Source: Oscillospiraceae bacterium
GTDB lineage: Bacteria; Bacillota; Clostridia; Oscillospirales; Acutalibacteraceae
DNA length: 41,325 nt
Assembly: GCA_902787025.1 (NCBI GenBank)
Contig: CADAER010000030.1
Span: 25,278 to 66,602, forward strand
Direction: 5' to 3'
A model generated the notes under the pieces. It saw only the letters and a list, made by a program, of their open reading frames with translations. It was not told the DNA's origin and ran no database searches. The stretch's first letter is position 1, and each line of letters begins with the position of its first letter. Shown here in pieces: positions 33,288 through 41,103 of this stretch. A program made the position numbers and the translations under genes.

Positions 33288-34540
33288 TTTTCCGTCACCT
33301 CGGTTTCAAATAGTATTTTACTGTCGGGGGTAAGACCGAAAGCGGAAAAATCAATTACAAGTCTTTCCATTTCGGGAGGACGGAGAAAAGCGTATTTTTT
33401 ACGGAACACATCTTTGCCGTCAACCGTTATTTTAAGCGAGCAGTTATTGACAACGGCGGATGAACGAAAATAAACCGTAACCGCTTCCGTCGTTCCGTTC
33501 AGGTCGAGCATCTGTGGCACAAGGCTCATTATTCCGTTCCCGCGCTCAAGCCTGACGGTTCTGCGTTTGGCTTTTTTATATGCTGCCGCAGCCGCTCCCG
33601 CCGTTTCGCCGCTTTCGGAAACATAATCAACAAGGTCGTTTACATGAAGAGCGTTGCCGCAGGAGAAAATGCCGTCAACGGTTGTCATCAGTTTTTCATC
33701 GCAGACGGGCCCTTTTGTGCCGGAATCCATTTCCACGCCGAGTGTTTCGGCGAGTTCGTTTTCGGGTATGAGACCGACGGAGAGAATCAGCGCGTCGCAC
33801 TCAACTGTTTTCTGTGTGCCTGCTATGGGGCGCATTTTTTCATCCACCTGCGAGATTTCGACCGCTTCAAGCCGTTCGTCGCCGAACACTCTCGTTACGG
33901 TGTGCGAGAGATAAAGCGGGATGTCATAATCGTTAAGGCACTGGTGGATGTTTCTCGTAAGGCCGGACGGAGTCGGCTTCGCTTCGTATACTCCGAGCAC
34001 TTTGCAGCCCTCGAGAGTCAGTCTGCGCGCCATAATGAGCCCTATGTCGCCGCTGCCGAGAATAACGCATTTTTTCGCGGGAAGTTCTCCCAGAAGGTTG
34101 GTGAAATGCTGAGCGGTGCCTGCGGTAAAAACTCCCGACGGTCTTGTGCCGTGAATAAAGACCTGCTTTGCGGTTCTTTCGCGGCAGCCTGTCGCGAGAA
34201 CAAGGGCGTTGCAGTTATAAACGGCTGTTCCTTTTCGGTTGACGATATGAATTTCAAAACCGTCCGCCGTTTTTGCGATTTTTGTGACAAAGGTGAGGGT
34301 AAGCGCTTTTATTCCGAGCGAGTTGAATTCATCAATAAACCTTTCGGCATATTCGGGACCCGAGAGTTTTTCCTCAAAACGTACAAGTCCGAAGCCGTCG
34401 TGAATACACTGTTTGAGAATGCCTCCGAGTCTGTTTTCGCGCTCGATAAGCATAACTTCCGCGCCGTCTTTTTTTGCCTGAATTGCAGCGGCAAGACCCG
34501 CGGGGCCGCCGCCGATTACGATTACATCATAATTATTCAT
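33284..34540 (-). CDS. NAD(P)/FAD-dependent oxidoreductase (GlpB-like partner)
   Basis: 418 residues. Dinucleotide-binding motif VIGGGPAGLAAAIQA at the N-terminus, second Rossmann motif VILGSGDIGLIMARRL near residue 162 and the FAD-end motif TTVDGIFSCGNALHVNDL. It is probably the electron-transfer partner of the GlpA-like protein. A C-terminal beta extension of about 90 residues follows the FAD domain. Its start overlaps the previous gene by 8 bases. Confidence 0.88.
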   Translation of the reverse strand: MNNYDVIVIGGGPAGLAAAIQAKKDGAEVMLIERENRLGGILKQCIHDGFGLVRFEEKLSGPEYAERFIDEFNSLGIKALTLTFVTKIAKTADGFEIHIVNRKGTAVYNCNALVLATGCRERTAKQVFIHGTRPSGVFTAGTAQHFTNLLGELPAKKCVILGSGDIGLIMARRLTLEGCKVLGVYEAKPTPSGLTRNIHQCLNDYDIPLYLSHTVTRVFGDERLEAVEISQVDEKMRPIAGTQKTVECDALILSVGLIPENELAETLGVEMDSGTKGPVCDEKLMTTVDGIFSCGNALHVNDLVDYVSESGETAGAAAAAYKKAKRRTVRLERGNGIMSLVPQMLDLNGTTEAVTVYFRSSAVVNNCSLKITVDGKDVFRKKYAFLRPPEMERLVIDFSAFGLTPDSKILFETEVTEK

Positions 34541-35819
34541 CGGCTTTCTCCCCTTTCTTGGCGCTTCCGTATGTAATTACCGAACCGTCGTAGCTCTTGC
34601 GGACTTTATTCAGAGGTTCGTCAAGATATTCCGCGATTATTTTTGTAACGAGAGGCGAGCAGAAGCCGCCCTGACATCTTCCCATACCGGGACGGACACG
34701 TTTTTTGACTCCGTCAACGGTCGGGACGCAAATCGGCGAATTTAGGGCGTCGAGTATTTCGCCCTTGCTTATCTCTTCGCAGCGGCAGATTATTTCGCCG
34801 TAATCGGGATTTTTTTCTATCATTGCTGCTCGCTCTTCATCGCTCATATTGCGAAGCGGGGGTATCGGTTTTCTTATCGGATTGAAGCCTGGATTTTTCT
34901 CCGCTCCGCCGAGCATTTCAACCGTCATTTTTTCGATATCAAGAGCGACTGCGGGCGCTGTCGTAAGACCCGGAGACTGTATTCCCGCGCAGTGAATGAT
35001 ATTTTCGCATTTTCTGCCTTTTTCGATTATGAAATCCTCTTCAAATGTCGGGGCTCTCACGCCCGTAAAATAAGTGATAATGTCGCGCTCCGAAAGAACG
35101 GGCATTGTGTTCTTCTGACGGGTGAAAACCTTTTCGATGCTTTCGGGGTTGGTCGCGACATTTTCTTTTTCGCTTGTTTCAACCGCGTCGGGACCTATGA
35201 GAAGGTTGTCGTGAACGGTGTGGAGAATACCGCCGCCTTTGGTATGACCGCTCGAAGCGGCAAGTTCCTTTATCGAAGCGACGGAGTGCATATATCTGCC
35301 CGCTTTTTTGTCGAGAATGGAGTTTGTGCCCCTTCGCGGATGGATGGAGAAAAATCTGTCATTTGCCATCTTTGCGATTTCTTCACTGAAAACGCCCGCG
35401 GCGTTTATGACGATGTGCGGGAAAACCGTGCCCCGGTTTGTTGAGACGGAAATAATTCTGCCGTTTTCAACCTGCATACTGGTAACGGCGGTGTTGAGCA
35501 TAACCTTCGCGCCGTTCATAACCGCGTTTTCGGCGTAGGCTATTGTAAGACCGTACGGGCAGACGCAGCCTGTTGACGGATTGGAAATGGCGAACCTGAA
35601 TCTGCCGTTGAAATTCGGCTCTCTTCGATGAAGCTCTTTGCCCGAAATAATTTCGGAATCCTCAATCTTATCAATATGTTTTCTTTTCCATACATAAGCA
35701 GAGATTATCGGTTTTGCCCACGCCTCGTTGAAGCAGACATACTGACCGACTCTTTTAAACTCAACGCCGAGATCTCTGCACACATCGCCGTACATTTTGT
35801 TGCCCTTGCTTTCCTTGTC
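34533..35819 (-). pseudogene. GlpA-like FAD oxidoreductase, C-terminal fragment
   Basis: About 428 residues from DKESKGNKMYGDVCRDLGVE to the stop. Conserved parts are the DAO-type FAD domain core and the C-terminal BFD-like Fe-S motif ICRCEEISKGEI plus CQGGFC. The FAD-binding Gly-rich motif, which should lie about 50 residues before KGNKMY, is absent: the frame is cut by TAG at 35820-35822, where AT-rich foreign sequence begins. The ATG at 35795 has no ribosome site and is internal to the fold. With the fragment at 35988-36225 it makes one broken gene. The intact product would oxidise glycerol 3-phosphate to DHAP. Confidence 0.85.
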
Positions 35820-35988
35820 CTAATTGTGGAGTTAAATATTGTCCAGATTGCTTACAAGATATACCTTGTTATTTATTAGGCTGTGATCACAAAGGTATGG
35901 ATTCAAAAATGAGATGTACTTCTCTTGAACATAATCCAGGATTAGAAGGGGCATCTTCTTTATTATTTGGGAGTATAAGTTCTTCAAC
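35820..35988. other. Foreign AT-rich block interrupting the flavoprotein gene
   Basis: About 168 bases with A/T-rich third positions, unlike the flanks. On the plus strand they read without a stop as a Cys-rich peptide (CPNCGVKYCPDCLQDIPCYL, then GCDHKGMDSKMRC), a zinc-ribbon-like pattern. No terminal repeats or target duplication are visible. Probably a misassembled or gap-filled piece; source unknown. Confidence 0.75.
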
Positions 35989-36225
35989 AAGCGCCGAATC
36001 GCAGATTGCGGGCATACGCATCGGTTTTTCGACAAGGTTTTTAACCTCTATATCGTTTACAACATGAATCTTGCTATAAGGAACAGCCGCGGCCGAGCAG
36101 GCTTCAACGGCCTCCTCCCAAGAATCGACACTGCCGGTCAAGACGATGCAGTTGTCTTTCAGTTCGACTTTTACCCTGCCGCCGCTTACGCCCGCGACTT
36201 TCTTTTGTGTTTTGGCAATATTCAT
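35988..36225 (-). pseudogene. GlpA-like FAD oxidoreductase, N-terminal BON-like fragment
   Basis: About 80 residues from the ATG at 36225 (MNIAKTQKKVAGVSGG) to PAICDSAL. VKVELKDNCIVLTGSVDSWE and HVVNDIEV form a BON-like fold. I recall this N-terminal domain in Clostridial FAD oxidoreductases of the GlpA type, directly before the GGGISG motif. AGGTGA lies six bases before the ATG; a GTG nine bases earlier is less likely. After SAL the sequence becomes foreign, so the FAD-binding segment is missing. This is the first gene after the TetR-type operator. Confidence 0.75.
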
Positions 36226-36249
36226 ATTATTCACCTGCCTTTCAGCGTG

Positions 36250-36269
36250 AGTCGGTCAGATGACCGACT
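36250..36269. promoter_or_regulatory. TetR-type operator of the Glp-like operon
   Basis: AGTCGGTCAGATGACCGACT: perfect 9-bp arms around a two-base centre, directly downstream of the -10 box. The right half GATGACCGACTT is identical in the TetR gene's own operator at 38740. Confidence 0.88.
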
Positions 36270-36276
36270 TTGTTTT

Positions 36277-36305
36277 ATGATAGCACATTCCGTCTGATGT
36301 GTCAA
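36277..36305 (-). promoter_or_regulatory. Promoter of the Glp-like operon
   Basis: TTGACA (36300-36305), a 17-base spacer and TATCAT (36277-36282) on the minus strand, followed seven bases later by the operator, as in the TetR gene. Confidence 0.85.
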
Positions 36306-36312
36306 CAGTGAA

Positions 36313-36353
36313 ATATACGCCGTTTCCGTCGCGGACCGCACTCCCCTGCGGCG
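36313..36353. repeat. Inverted repeat upstream of the operon promoter
   Basis: ATACGCCG and CGGCGTAT arms about 25 bases apart, with GCGGACCGCACTCCC between. It may be a short dispersed repeat; no other copy is visible here. Confidence 0.4.
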
Positions 36354-36417
36354 TATTTCCGCGCAGACCGGGATAAATTTTACATCACCGAAGCCGTAAT
36401 ATATATCCGGGAAAACA

Positions 36418-36440
36418 AAAAAGCGGGATGAACCCGCTTT
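36418..36440 (-). terminator. Terminator of the rsmI operon
   Basis: AAGCGGG/CCCGCTT stem with loop TTCAT on the minus strand, followed by TTTTTTG. Confidence 0.85.
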
Positions 36441-36443
36441 CCG

Positions 36444-37067
36444 TTATGAAATAAAATCGTTTATGTTTTCAATTATATACTGTGCAGGAGGCATAAAGAT
36501 ACCGGTTCCGTTTACGAGAGATGTGAAGCGTTCGTCGTTCTTTTCGATATCGGCGGGGATGAGGGAGGTTGTTTCGTCGTCTTCATCATAGGCAAGGTAT
36601 TCTTTGCCGAAAACATCGGCAATTTCGCCGCCGTAAATTGAGTCAACGGCGGATTTTGCATAACCGGTAAGCGGTTTGCCGTTGATTTTAAAGAATTTGC
36701 TGAGTTTTTCCGCTCCGTCTTCAAAGACAAAATAGAGGGCGTATATCTGCTTCTGCTTTTCATTGAATGAATTGAAAACGGCAAGCATATCGGCAGATTT
36801 TTCGATTTCTCTGCAGAGTCCGAGCGCCACGCCCTTGAAAAGTTTTTCGGGCGGTGCCTCCTGCGCTTTTTCGGGCGTAAGGTTTTCGAACTCCCTGCGC
36901 AGAGCCGTATCTTCCTCAAGTTTTTTCATTACCTCTTCGTTGGCTTTTCTTCTTGCGGATGATGATTTAAGCGCTTTTGACACCACCCAGATTGTCAGGA
37001 CAAGCAGAGCCGCAAGAATAAAAAGAAAATAGATATGTTCCCTGTAATATTCAACAAATGCCTGCAT
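36444..37067 (-). CDS. Single-span membrane protein, unknown
   Basis: 207 residues. An N-terminal membrane span (residues 12-30) precedes a charged helical region (about 35-70, EEVMKKLEEDTALRREF) and a soluble domain of about 130 residues. Family not recognised. GGGGGAATG precedes the ATG; rsmI ends 3 bases upstream, so the two are cotranscribed with trmN6. Confidence 0.75.
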   Translation of the reverse strand: MQAFVEYYREHIYFLFILAALLVLTIWVVSKALKSSSARRKANEEVMKKLEEDTALRREFENLTPEKAQEAPPEKLFKGVALGLCREIEKSADMLAVFNSFNEKQKQIYALYFVFEDGAEKLSKFFKINGKPLTGYAKSAVDSIYGGEIADVFGKEYLAYDEDDETTSLIPADIEKNDERFTSLVNGTGIFMPPAQYIIENINDFIS

Positions 37068-37070
37068 TTT

Positions 37071-37892
37071 TCATTCCCCCATAAGTTTATAGATATCGCC
37101 CTTTTTGAAGCCGCACTGCTTAGCGGCCTGTTTTGCGGCGTCGCTTCTCGAAGCGCCGTCTTTTTCAATCTGCAGGGCAAGAGCGACCGCCTCTTCGACG
37201 GTGGTTTTCCGCTTTTCTTCCTTCGCGCCCTCGACTATTATGACGATTTCGCCTTTCAGCGAGCCGTCTGAATATTTTTCGGCGGCGTCAAAAAGCGTTG
37301 TGCGGATGACTTCCTCGTGAATCTTGGTTATTTCGCGGACAACAGCGATATTTCTGTCGCCGAAAGTTTCGGCAAGATCTTTCAGCGTTGCGGGAAGTTT
37401 GTGAGGCGCTTCGTAAAAAATCATTGTGCGTTTTTCGGTTTTAAGTTCTTCAAGGTGTTTTCTGCGCGAGGGCTTGTTCATACTGAGAAAGCCCTCAAAC
37501 GTAAACCTTCCCGCAGGCATACCCGAAATTGCGAGAGCGGTTGAAAACGCGCAGGGACCGGGGACCGATTCAACCTTGACGGAGTGCTCGTGGCAAAGGC
37601 GCACAAGGTCTTCGCCCGGGTCGGAAATTGCAGGCATCCCCGCGTCGGTGACTACCGCGCAGTTCTCGCCCGCGAGTATGCGTGAGAGGATGTCTTCGCC
37701 TTTTTCAAAGCGGTTGTGCTCGTGGTAACTGACAAGCTGGTTCTTAATTCCGAAATGATTAAGAAGTTTCAACGCGACCCTTGTGTCTTCGGCGGCTATG
37801 AAATCGACTTTTTCAAGAATATCGAGCGCTCTCGGAGACATATCGCCGAGGTTGCCTATCGGTGTACCGACAACATAAAGCGTTCCGCTCAA
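37071..37892 (-). CDS. rsmI: 16S rRNA (cytidine-1402-2'-O)-methyltransferase
   Basis: 273 residues of the tetrapyrrole-methylase-fold family. Signature stretches are GTPIGNLGDMSPRALDIL, AAEDTR, VTDAGMPAISDPG, VPGPCAFSTALAISG and GFLSMNKPSRRK. It methylates 16S rRNA in the decoding centre. The start codon is TTG at 37892 with AGAGGTG upstream, overlapping the stop of trmN6 (TTGA), which indicates coupled translation. The C-terminus has the usual short basic tail. Confidence 0.95.
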   Translation of the reverse strand: MSGTLYVVGTPIGNLGDMSPRALDILEKVDFIAAEDTRVALKLLNHFGIKNQLVSYHEHNRFEKGEDILSRILAGENCAVVTDAGMPAISDPGEDLVRLCHEHSVKVESVPGPCAFSTALAISGMPAGRFTFEGFLSMNKPSRRKHLEELKTEKRTMIFYEAPHKLPATLKDLAETFGDRNIAVVREITKIHEEVIRTTLFDAAEKYSDGSLKGEIVIIVEGAKEEKRKTTVEEAVALALQIEKDGASRSDAAKQAAKQCGFKKGDIYKLMGE

Positions 37893-38638
37893 GGTTTTTC
37901 ACCTCTGTTCTCAAAAAGATAATCCGCATATATTTCTTTCATTGCGGGTGAGTATTCGTCGCCCTCATAGACGGCAAACTGCGGTTCAACCGTCATTCCG
38001 GGATTGCCGCCGAGTCTGCCCTCGCAGAGAACAAGCCAGGGAGGCGTTGCGTGATGCTTTGAAACATAGCGCAGGCGTTTTGGCTCGATTTTGAATTTTT
38101 GCATCGATTTAAAAAGTTCCGCCGTTCGCTCGGGACGCAGACACACGCAGAGTCTTCCGGAATATTTGAGCAGTTTCGAAGCGGCAAGGCACATATCGTC
38201 GAGAGAACATTCAACGCCGTGACGGGCTATTCTTTCCGCTTCGGACGCGCTTTCGATTCCCGTACCCTGCGCCTTATAAGGCGGGTTCATCGTAACGATA
38301 TCAAACGAGCCGTATTCAATCTTTCCTTTAAGGTCGCGAAGGTCGGAGTTTATTACGGTGAGACGCTCCGAAAGGGAGTTTTCGTTTATTGCGAGTTTCA
38401 CCTGTTCACACGCCTGTTCGCTTATTTCAACACAGGTTATTCCGCCGCCCTCTTTTCTGCACCAGAGAAGAGGGATTATTCCGCAGCCCGTGCCGAGGTC
38501 GCAGCAGACGGATTTTTTTGAAGGATTTGCAAAATCGGCAAGCAGAACGGCATCGGTGCCGAAACCGTAAGAGGCTGAAATAAACGCGGAAATTCCGCCG
38601 CCTAAATACTCTTTTCTGAATTCTTCCGTTTTGCTCAC
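37889..38638 (-). CDS. trmN6: tRNA1(Val) adenine-37-N6-methyltransferase
   Basis: 249 residues. SAM-binding motif VCCDLGTGCGIIPLLW, acidic ITCVEISEQACE, and catalytic VTMNPPYKAQGTG (the NPPY motif of N6-adenine methyltransferases). It modifies tRNA next to the anticodon. The frame opens at a GTG (38638) that lies inside the Shine-Dalgarno-like CCGGAGGTGAGC, so the exact start is uncertain. First gene of a three-gene operon with rsmI. Confidence 0.88.
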   Translation of the reverse strand: MSKTEEFRKEYLGGGISAFISASYGFGTDAVLLADFANPSKKSVCCDLGTGCGIIPLLWCRKEGGGITCVEISEQACEQVKLAINENSLSERLTVINSDLRDLKGKIEYGSFDIVTMNPPYKAQGTGIESASEAERIARHGVECSLDDMCLAASKLLKYSGRLCVCLRPERTAELFKSMQKFKIEPKRLRYVSKHHATPPWLVLCEGRLGGNPGMTVEPQFAVYEGDEYSPAMKEIYADYLFENRGEKP

Positions 38639-38709
38639 CTCCGGTATGTGTATAGCTTAATCTTTTTAATTATATCATCCGGCAGGCTTAAAGTAAAGAA
38701 CGACATTGT

Positions 38710-38738
38710 TTGACATATTCCGCGCCGTGTGTTAATAT
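38710..38738 (+). promoter_or_regulatory. Promoter of the TetR gene
   Basis: TTGACA (38710-38715), a 17-base spacer and TAATAT (38733-38738). The operator begins two bases after the -10 box. Confidence 0.85.
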
Positions 38739-38739
38739 G

Positions 38740-38758
38740 AGTCGTCCGATGACCGACT
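38740..38758. promoter_or_regulatory. TetR autoregulatory operator
   Basis: AGTCGTCCGATGACCGACT overlaps the predicted transcription start. Its right arm equals the right arm at 36250-36269; the left arm lacks one base relative to that site. Confidence 0.8.
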
Positions 38759-38773
38759 TAAAAGGAGAAATCA

Positions 38774-39340
38774 ATGGCAGCACCGAGAAATGACAATCTT
38801 AAAAACAAAATAACAGAGGCAACGGAGCGTCTGCTTGACAAAAAACCGCTCTCCGATATATCTCTTGCGGAAATATCAAAGGAGGCGGGGATTTCGAAAG
38901 GTACGCTTTACTATTACTATAAAACTAAAAATGATATTCTGTTTGACATAACGGATATTTACCTGACAAAGCAATGGAACGACCTTATTGCGTGGACGGA
39001 AAACCCGGAAAAAGACACTTCCCTGCACCGCCTTGTGAAATATGTAATTGAGCGCAGCATTTCCACTCCGCCGATGAGATTTCATCTGCTTTGCGATGCG
39101 ATAAGCGGAAATGATGAAATAAGAAGAAAACTCATCGAAAGATATACGGAGTTTGAAAACCTTATTGCGGAAAAACTGGACGAGCGCACGGACTCGCTTC
39201 CCGCGGAATATTTTTCTTGGCTTATACTCTTTGTGAGCGACGGAATTCTCATACAGAAGCTGCTGAAAAACCCGGAGGTTGACATTGACGCCTTCGTTGA
39301 GGCAACGGCGCAGTATGTGAAAACAATAGGCAGAATATGA
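38774..39340 (+). CDS. TetR/AcrR-family transcriptional regulator
   Basis: 188 residues. N-terminal helix-turn-helix SLAEISKEAGISKGTLYYYY at about 26-45, followed by KTKNDILFDITDIYLTKQW and an all-helical ligand and dimer domain. The ligand is unknown. AAAGGAGAAA precedes the ATG. A palindrome just before the gene suggests autoregulation, and the same half-site stands at the promoter of the Glp-like operon 2.5 kb away, which is probably its main target. Confidence 0.92.
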   Translation: MAAPRNDNLKNKITEATERLLDKKPLSDISLAEISKEAGISKGTLYYYYKTKNDILFDITDIYLTKQWNDLIAWTENPEKDTSLHRLVKYVIERSISTPPMRFHLLCDAISGNDEIRRKLIERYTEFENLIAEKLDERTDSLPAEYFSWLILFVSDGILIQKLLKNPEVDIDAFVEATAQYVKTIGRI

Positions 39341-39345
39341 AAAGC

Positions 39346-39372
39346 GAAGAAGCCTTCGGGCTTCTTTTATTT
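39346..39372 (+). terminator. Terminator of the TetR gene
   Basis: Stem AAGAAGCC/GGCTTCTT with loop TTCG, followed by TTATTTTT. Confidence 0.88.
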
Positions 39373-39377
39373 TTAAA

Positions 39378-39406
39378 TTGACTATTAAAATATAATATAG
39401 TATAAT
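39378..39406 (+). promoter_or_regulatory. Promoter of glgB
   Basis: TTGACT (39378-39383), a 17-base spacer and a consensus TATAAT (39401-39406), about 35 bases before the start codon. Confidence 0.82.
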
Positions 39407-39440
39407 CAAACTGTATTATTATGTGAAAGGAAGGCAGACT

Positions 39441-41103
39441 ATGGCGGCAAAGCAGAAAAATCAGAACGATCTGGCTCCTTATTATTTTCATCAGGGCACA
39501 AACTATGAGGCTTATAAATATTTAGGCTGTCATCTCGACGACAGCGACGGCAAGCTCACATACATATTCCGCACATGGGCTCCCAATGCGGTGCGCGTGT
39601 CTGTAATTGCGGATTTCAATTCGTGGAACAGTTGGGATATGCAGAGAGTTACCGACGGAGGAATCTGGGAACTGCGATACGAAAGCGACAGAGACCTCGA
39701 CAACACCTACTACAAGTTTGAAATCACGGGCAGAGACGGCATTACCTGGCAGAAGAGCGACCCTTACGCTTTTTATTCGGAGACGCTGACGAAAACCGCA
39801 TCAATCATAAAATGCCGTTCGGATTTCAAATGGAACGACGCTCCGTGGTTTAAACACCGCAGACAGATATTCACTCCGACGGAGAAAAACAGTTATTTTT
39901 ACAGCGCTCCGATGAACATTTACGAAATGCATTTAGGCTCCTGGAAAACCCGTGACGGAGCCTGCACCGCGGACGGAGAGCATTACCTTAATTACCGTGA
40001 AATCGCGGACGATCTCGCGCCTTATGTCAAAAAGATGGGCTATACGCACGTTGAACTTATGCCGATTATGGAGCATCCGTTTGACGGCTCCTGGGGATAT
40101 CAGGTCTGCTCATATTACGCGCCGACTTCGCGTTTCGGCTCGCCCGACGATTTCAGATATTTCGTAAACAAACTGCACACCTGCGGAATCGGCGTTATTC
40201 TCGACTGGGTTCCCGCGCATTTTCCGAAAGACAGGCACGGCCTTTTTGAGTTTGACGGCGAACCGCTTTACGAATATCAGGGCAAAGACAGAATGGAACA
40301 CAAGGGCTGGGGCACAAGGTGCTTTGATGTAGGCAGAAACGAGGTTCAGTGCTTCCTTATTTCAAACGCGCTCTACTGGCTTCGCGAGTTCCATATTGAC
40401 GGTCTGCGCGTTGACGCGGTGGCTTCGATGCTTTATCTCGACTATGACCGTGAGCCGGGCGAATGGATACCCAATAAAAACGGCGACAACAAAAATCTTG
40501 AAGCGATAGCCTTCTTTCAGAAACTGAACGCGACAGTCTTCGGCGAGTTCGGCGATATTCTTATGATAGCCGAAGAATCAACCGCCTGGCCGATGATTAC
40601 AAAGCCCGTTTCGATGGGCGGTCTCGGCTTCAATTTCAAGTGGAATATGGGCTGGGCGAACGATATGTTCGAGTATGTTTCGCTGGACCCGTATTTCAGA
40701 AAGCATCACCATTCAAAGCTTACTTTCCCGATGATGTACGCTTATTCCGAAAACTACATTCTGCCCGTATCGCACGACGAGGTGGTTCACGGCAAAAAGT
40801 CGCTTGTTGACAAGATGTTCGGCGAATACGACCAGAAGTTCGCGGGGATGCGCGCCTTCCTTGTTTATATGATGACTCTGCCCGGCAAAAAGATGATGTT
40901 CATGGGCAGCGAATACGCTCAGTTCCGCGAGTGGGATTTTGAAAACCAGTTGCAGTGGTTTATGCTCGATTATCCGAGACACACCGAAATGCAGAGATTT
41001 GTTTCGTATATCAATAATTTTTATCTCTCCTCTCCCGAGCTCTGGGAGATTGACACCGACTGGGAGGGTTTCGAGTGGATTGACCCGAACAATGCGGATG
41101 AAA
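39441..41103 (+). CDS. glgB: 1,4-alpha-glucan branching enzyme (3' end lost at junction)
   Basis: About 554 residues of GlgB are present. An N-terminal CBM48 (YIFRTWAPNAVRVSVIADFN), then the GH13 barrel with MNIYEMHLGSW, GVILDWVPAHF, catalytic Asp in DGLRVDAVASML, catalytic Glu in ILMIAEESTAW, and PVSHDEVVHGKKS. It makes alpha-1,6 branches in glycogen. GGAAGG precedes the ATG at 39441. The native C-terminal beta domain, about 80-90 residues, is missing: after WIDPNNADENTD the frame continues in unrelated sequence to the end of the window. The core enzyme would otherwise be of normal length. Confidence 0.93.

Noticed and set aside
33644..34576. Plus-strand open frame of 310 codons
   Set aside because: Antisense to the GlpB-like gene with intact Rossmann motifs; no ribosome site.
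35820..35988. Insertion sequence or intron in the flavoprotein gene
   Set aside because: Too short, no terminal inverted repeats, no target duplication, and host codons are missing rather than merely interrupted.
36250..36269. Palindrome as a phage attachment or transcription termination site
   Set aside because: No T run and no integrase nearby; its position after the -10 box and its copy beside the TetR gene fit an operator.
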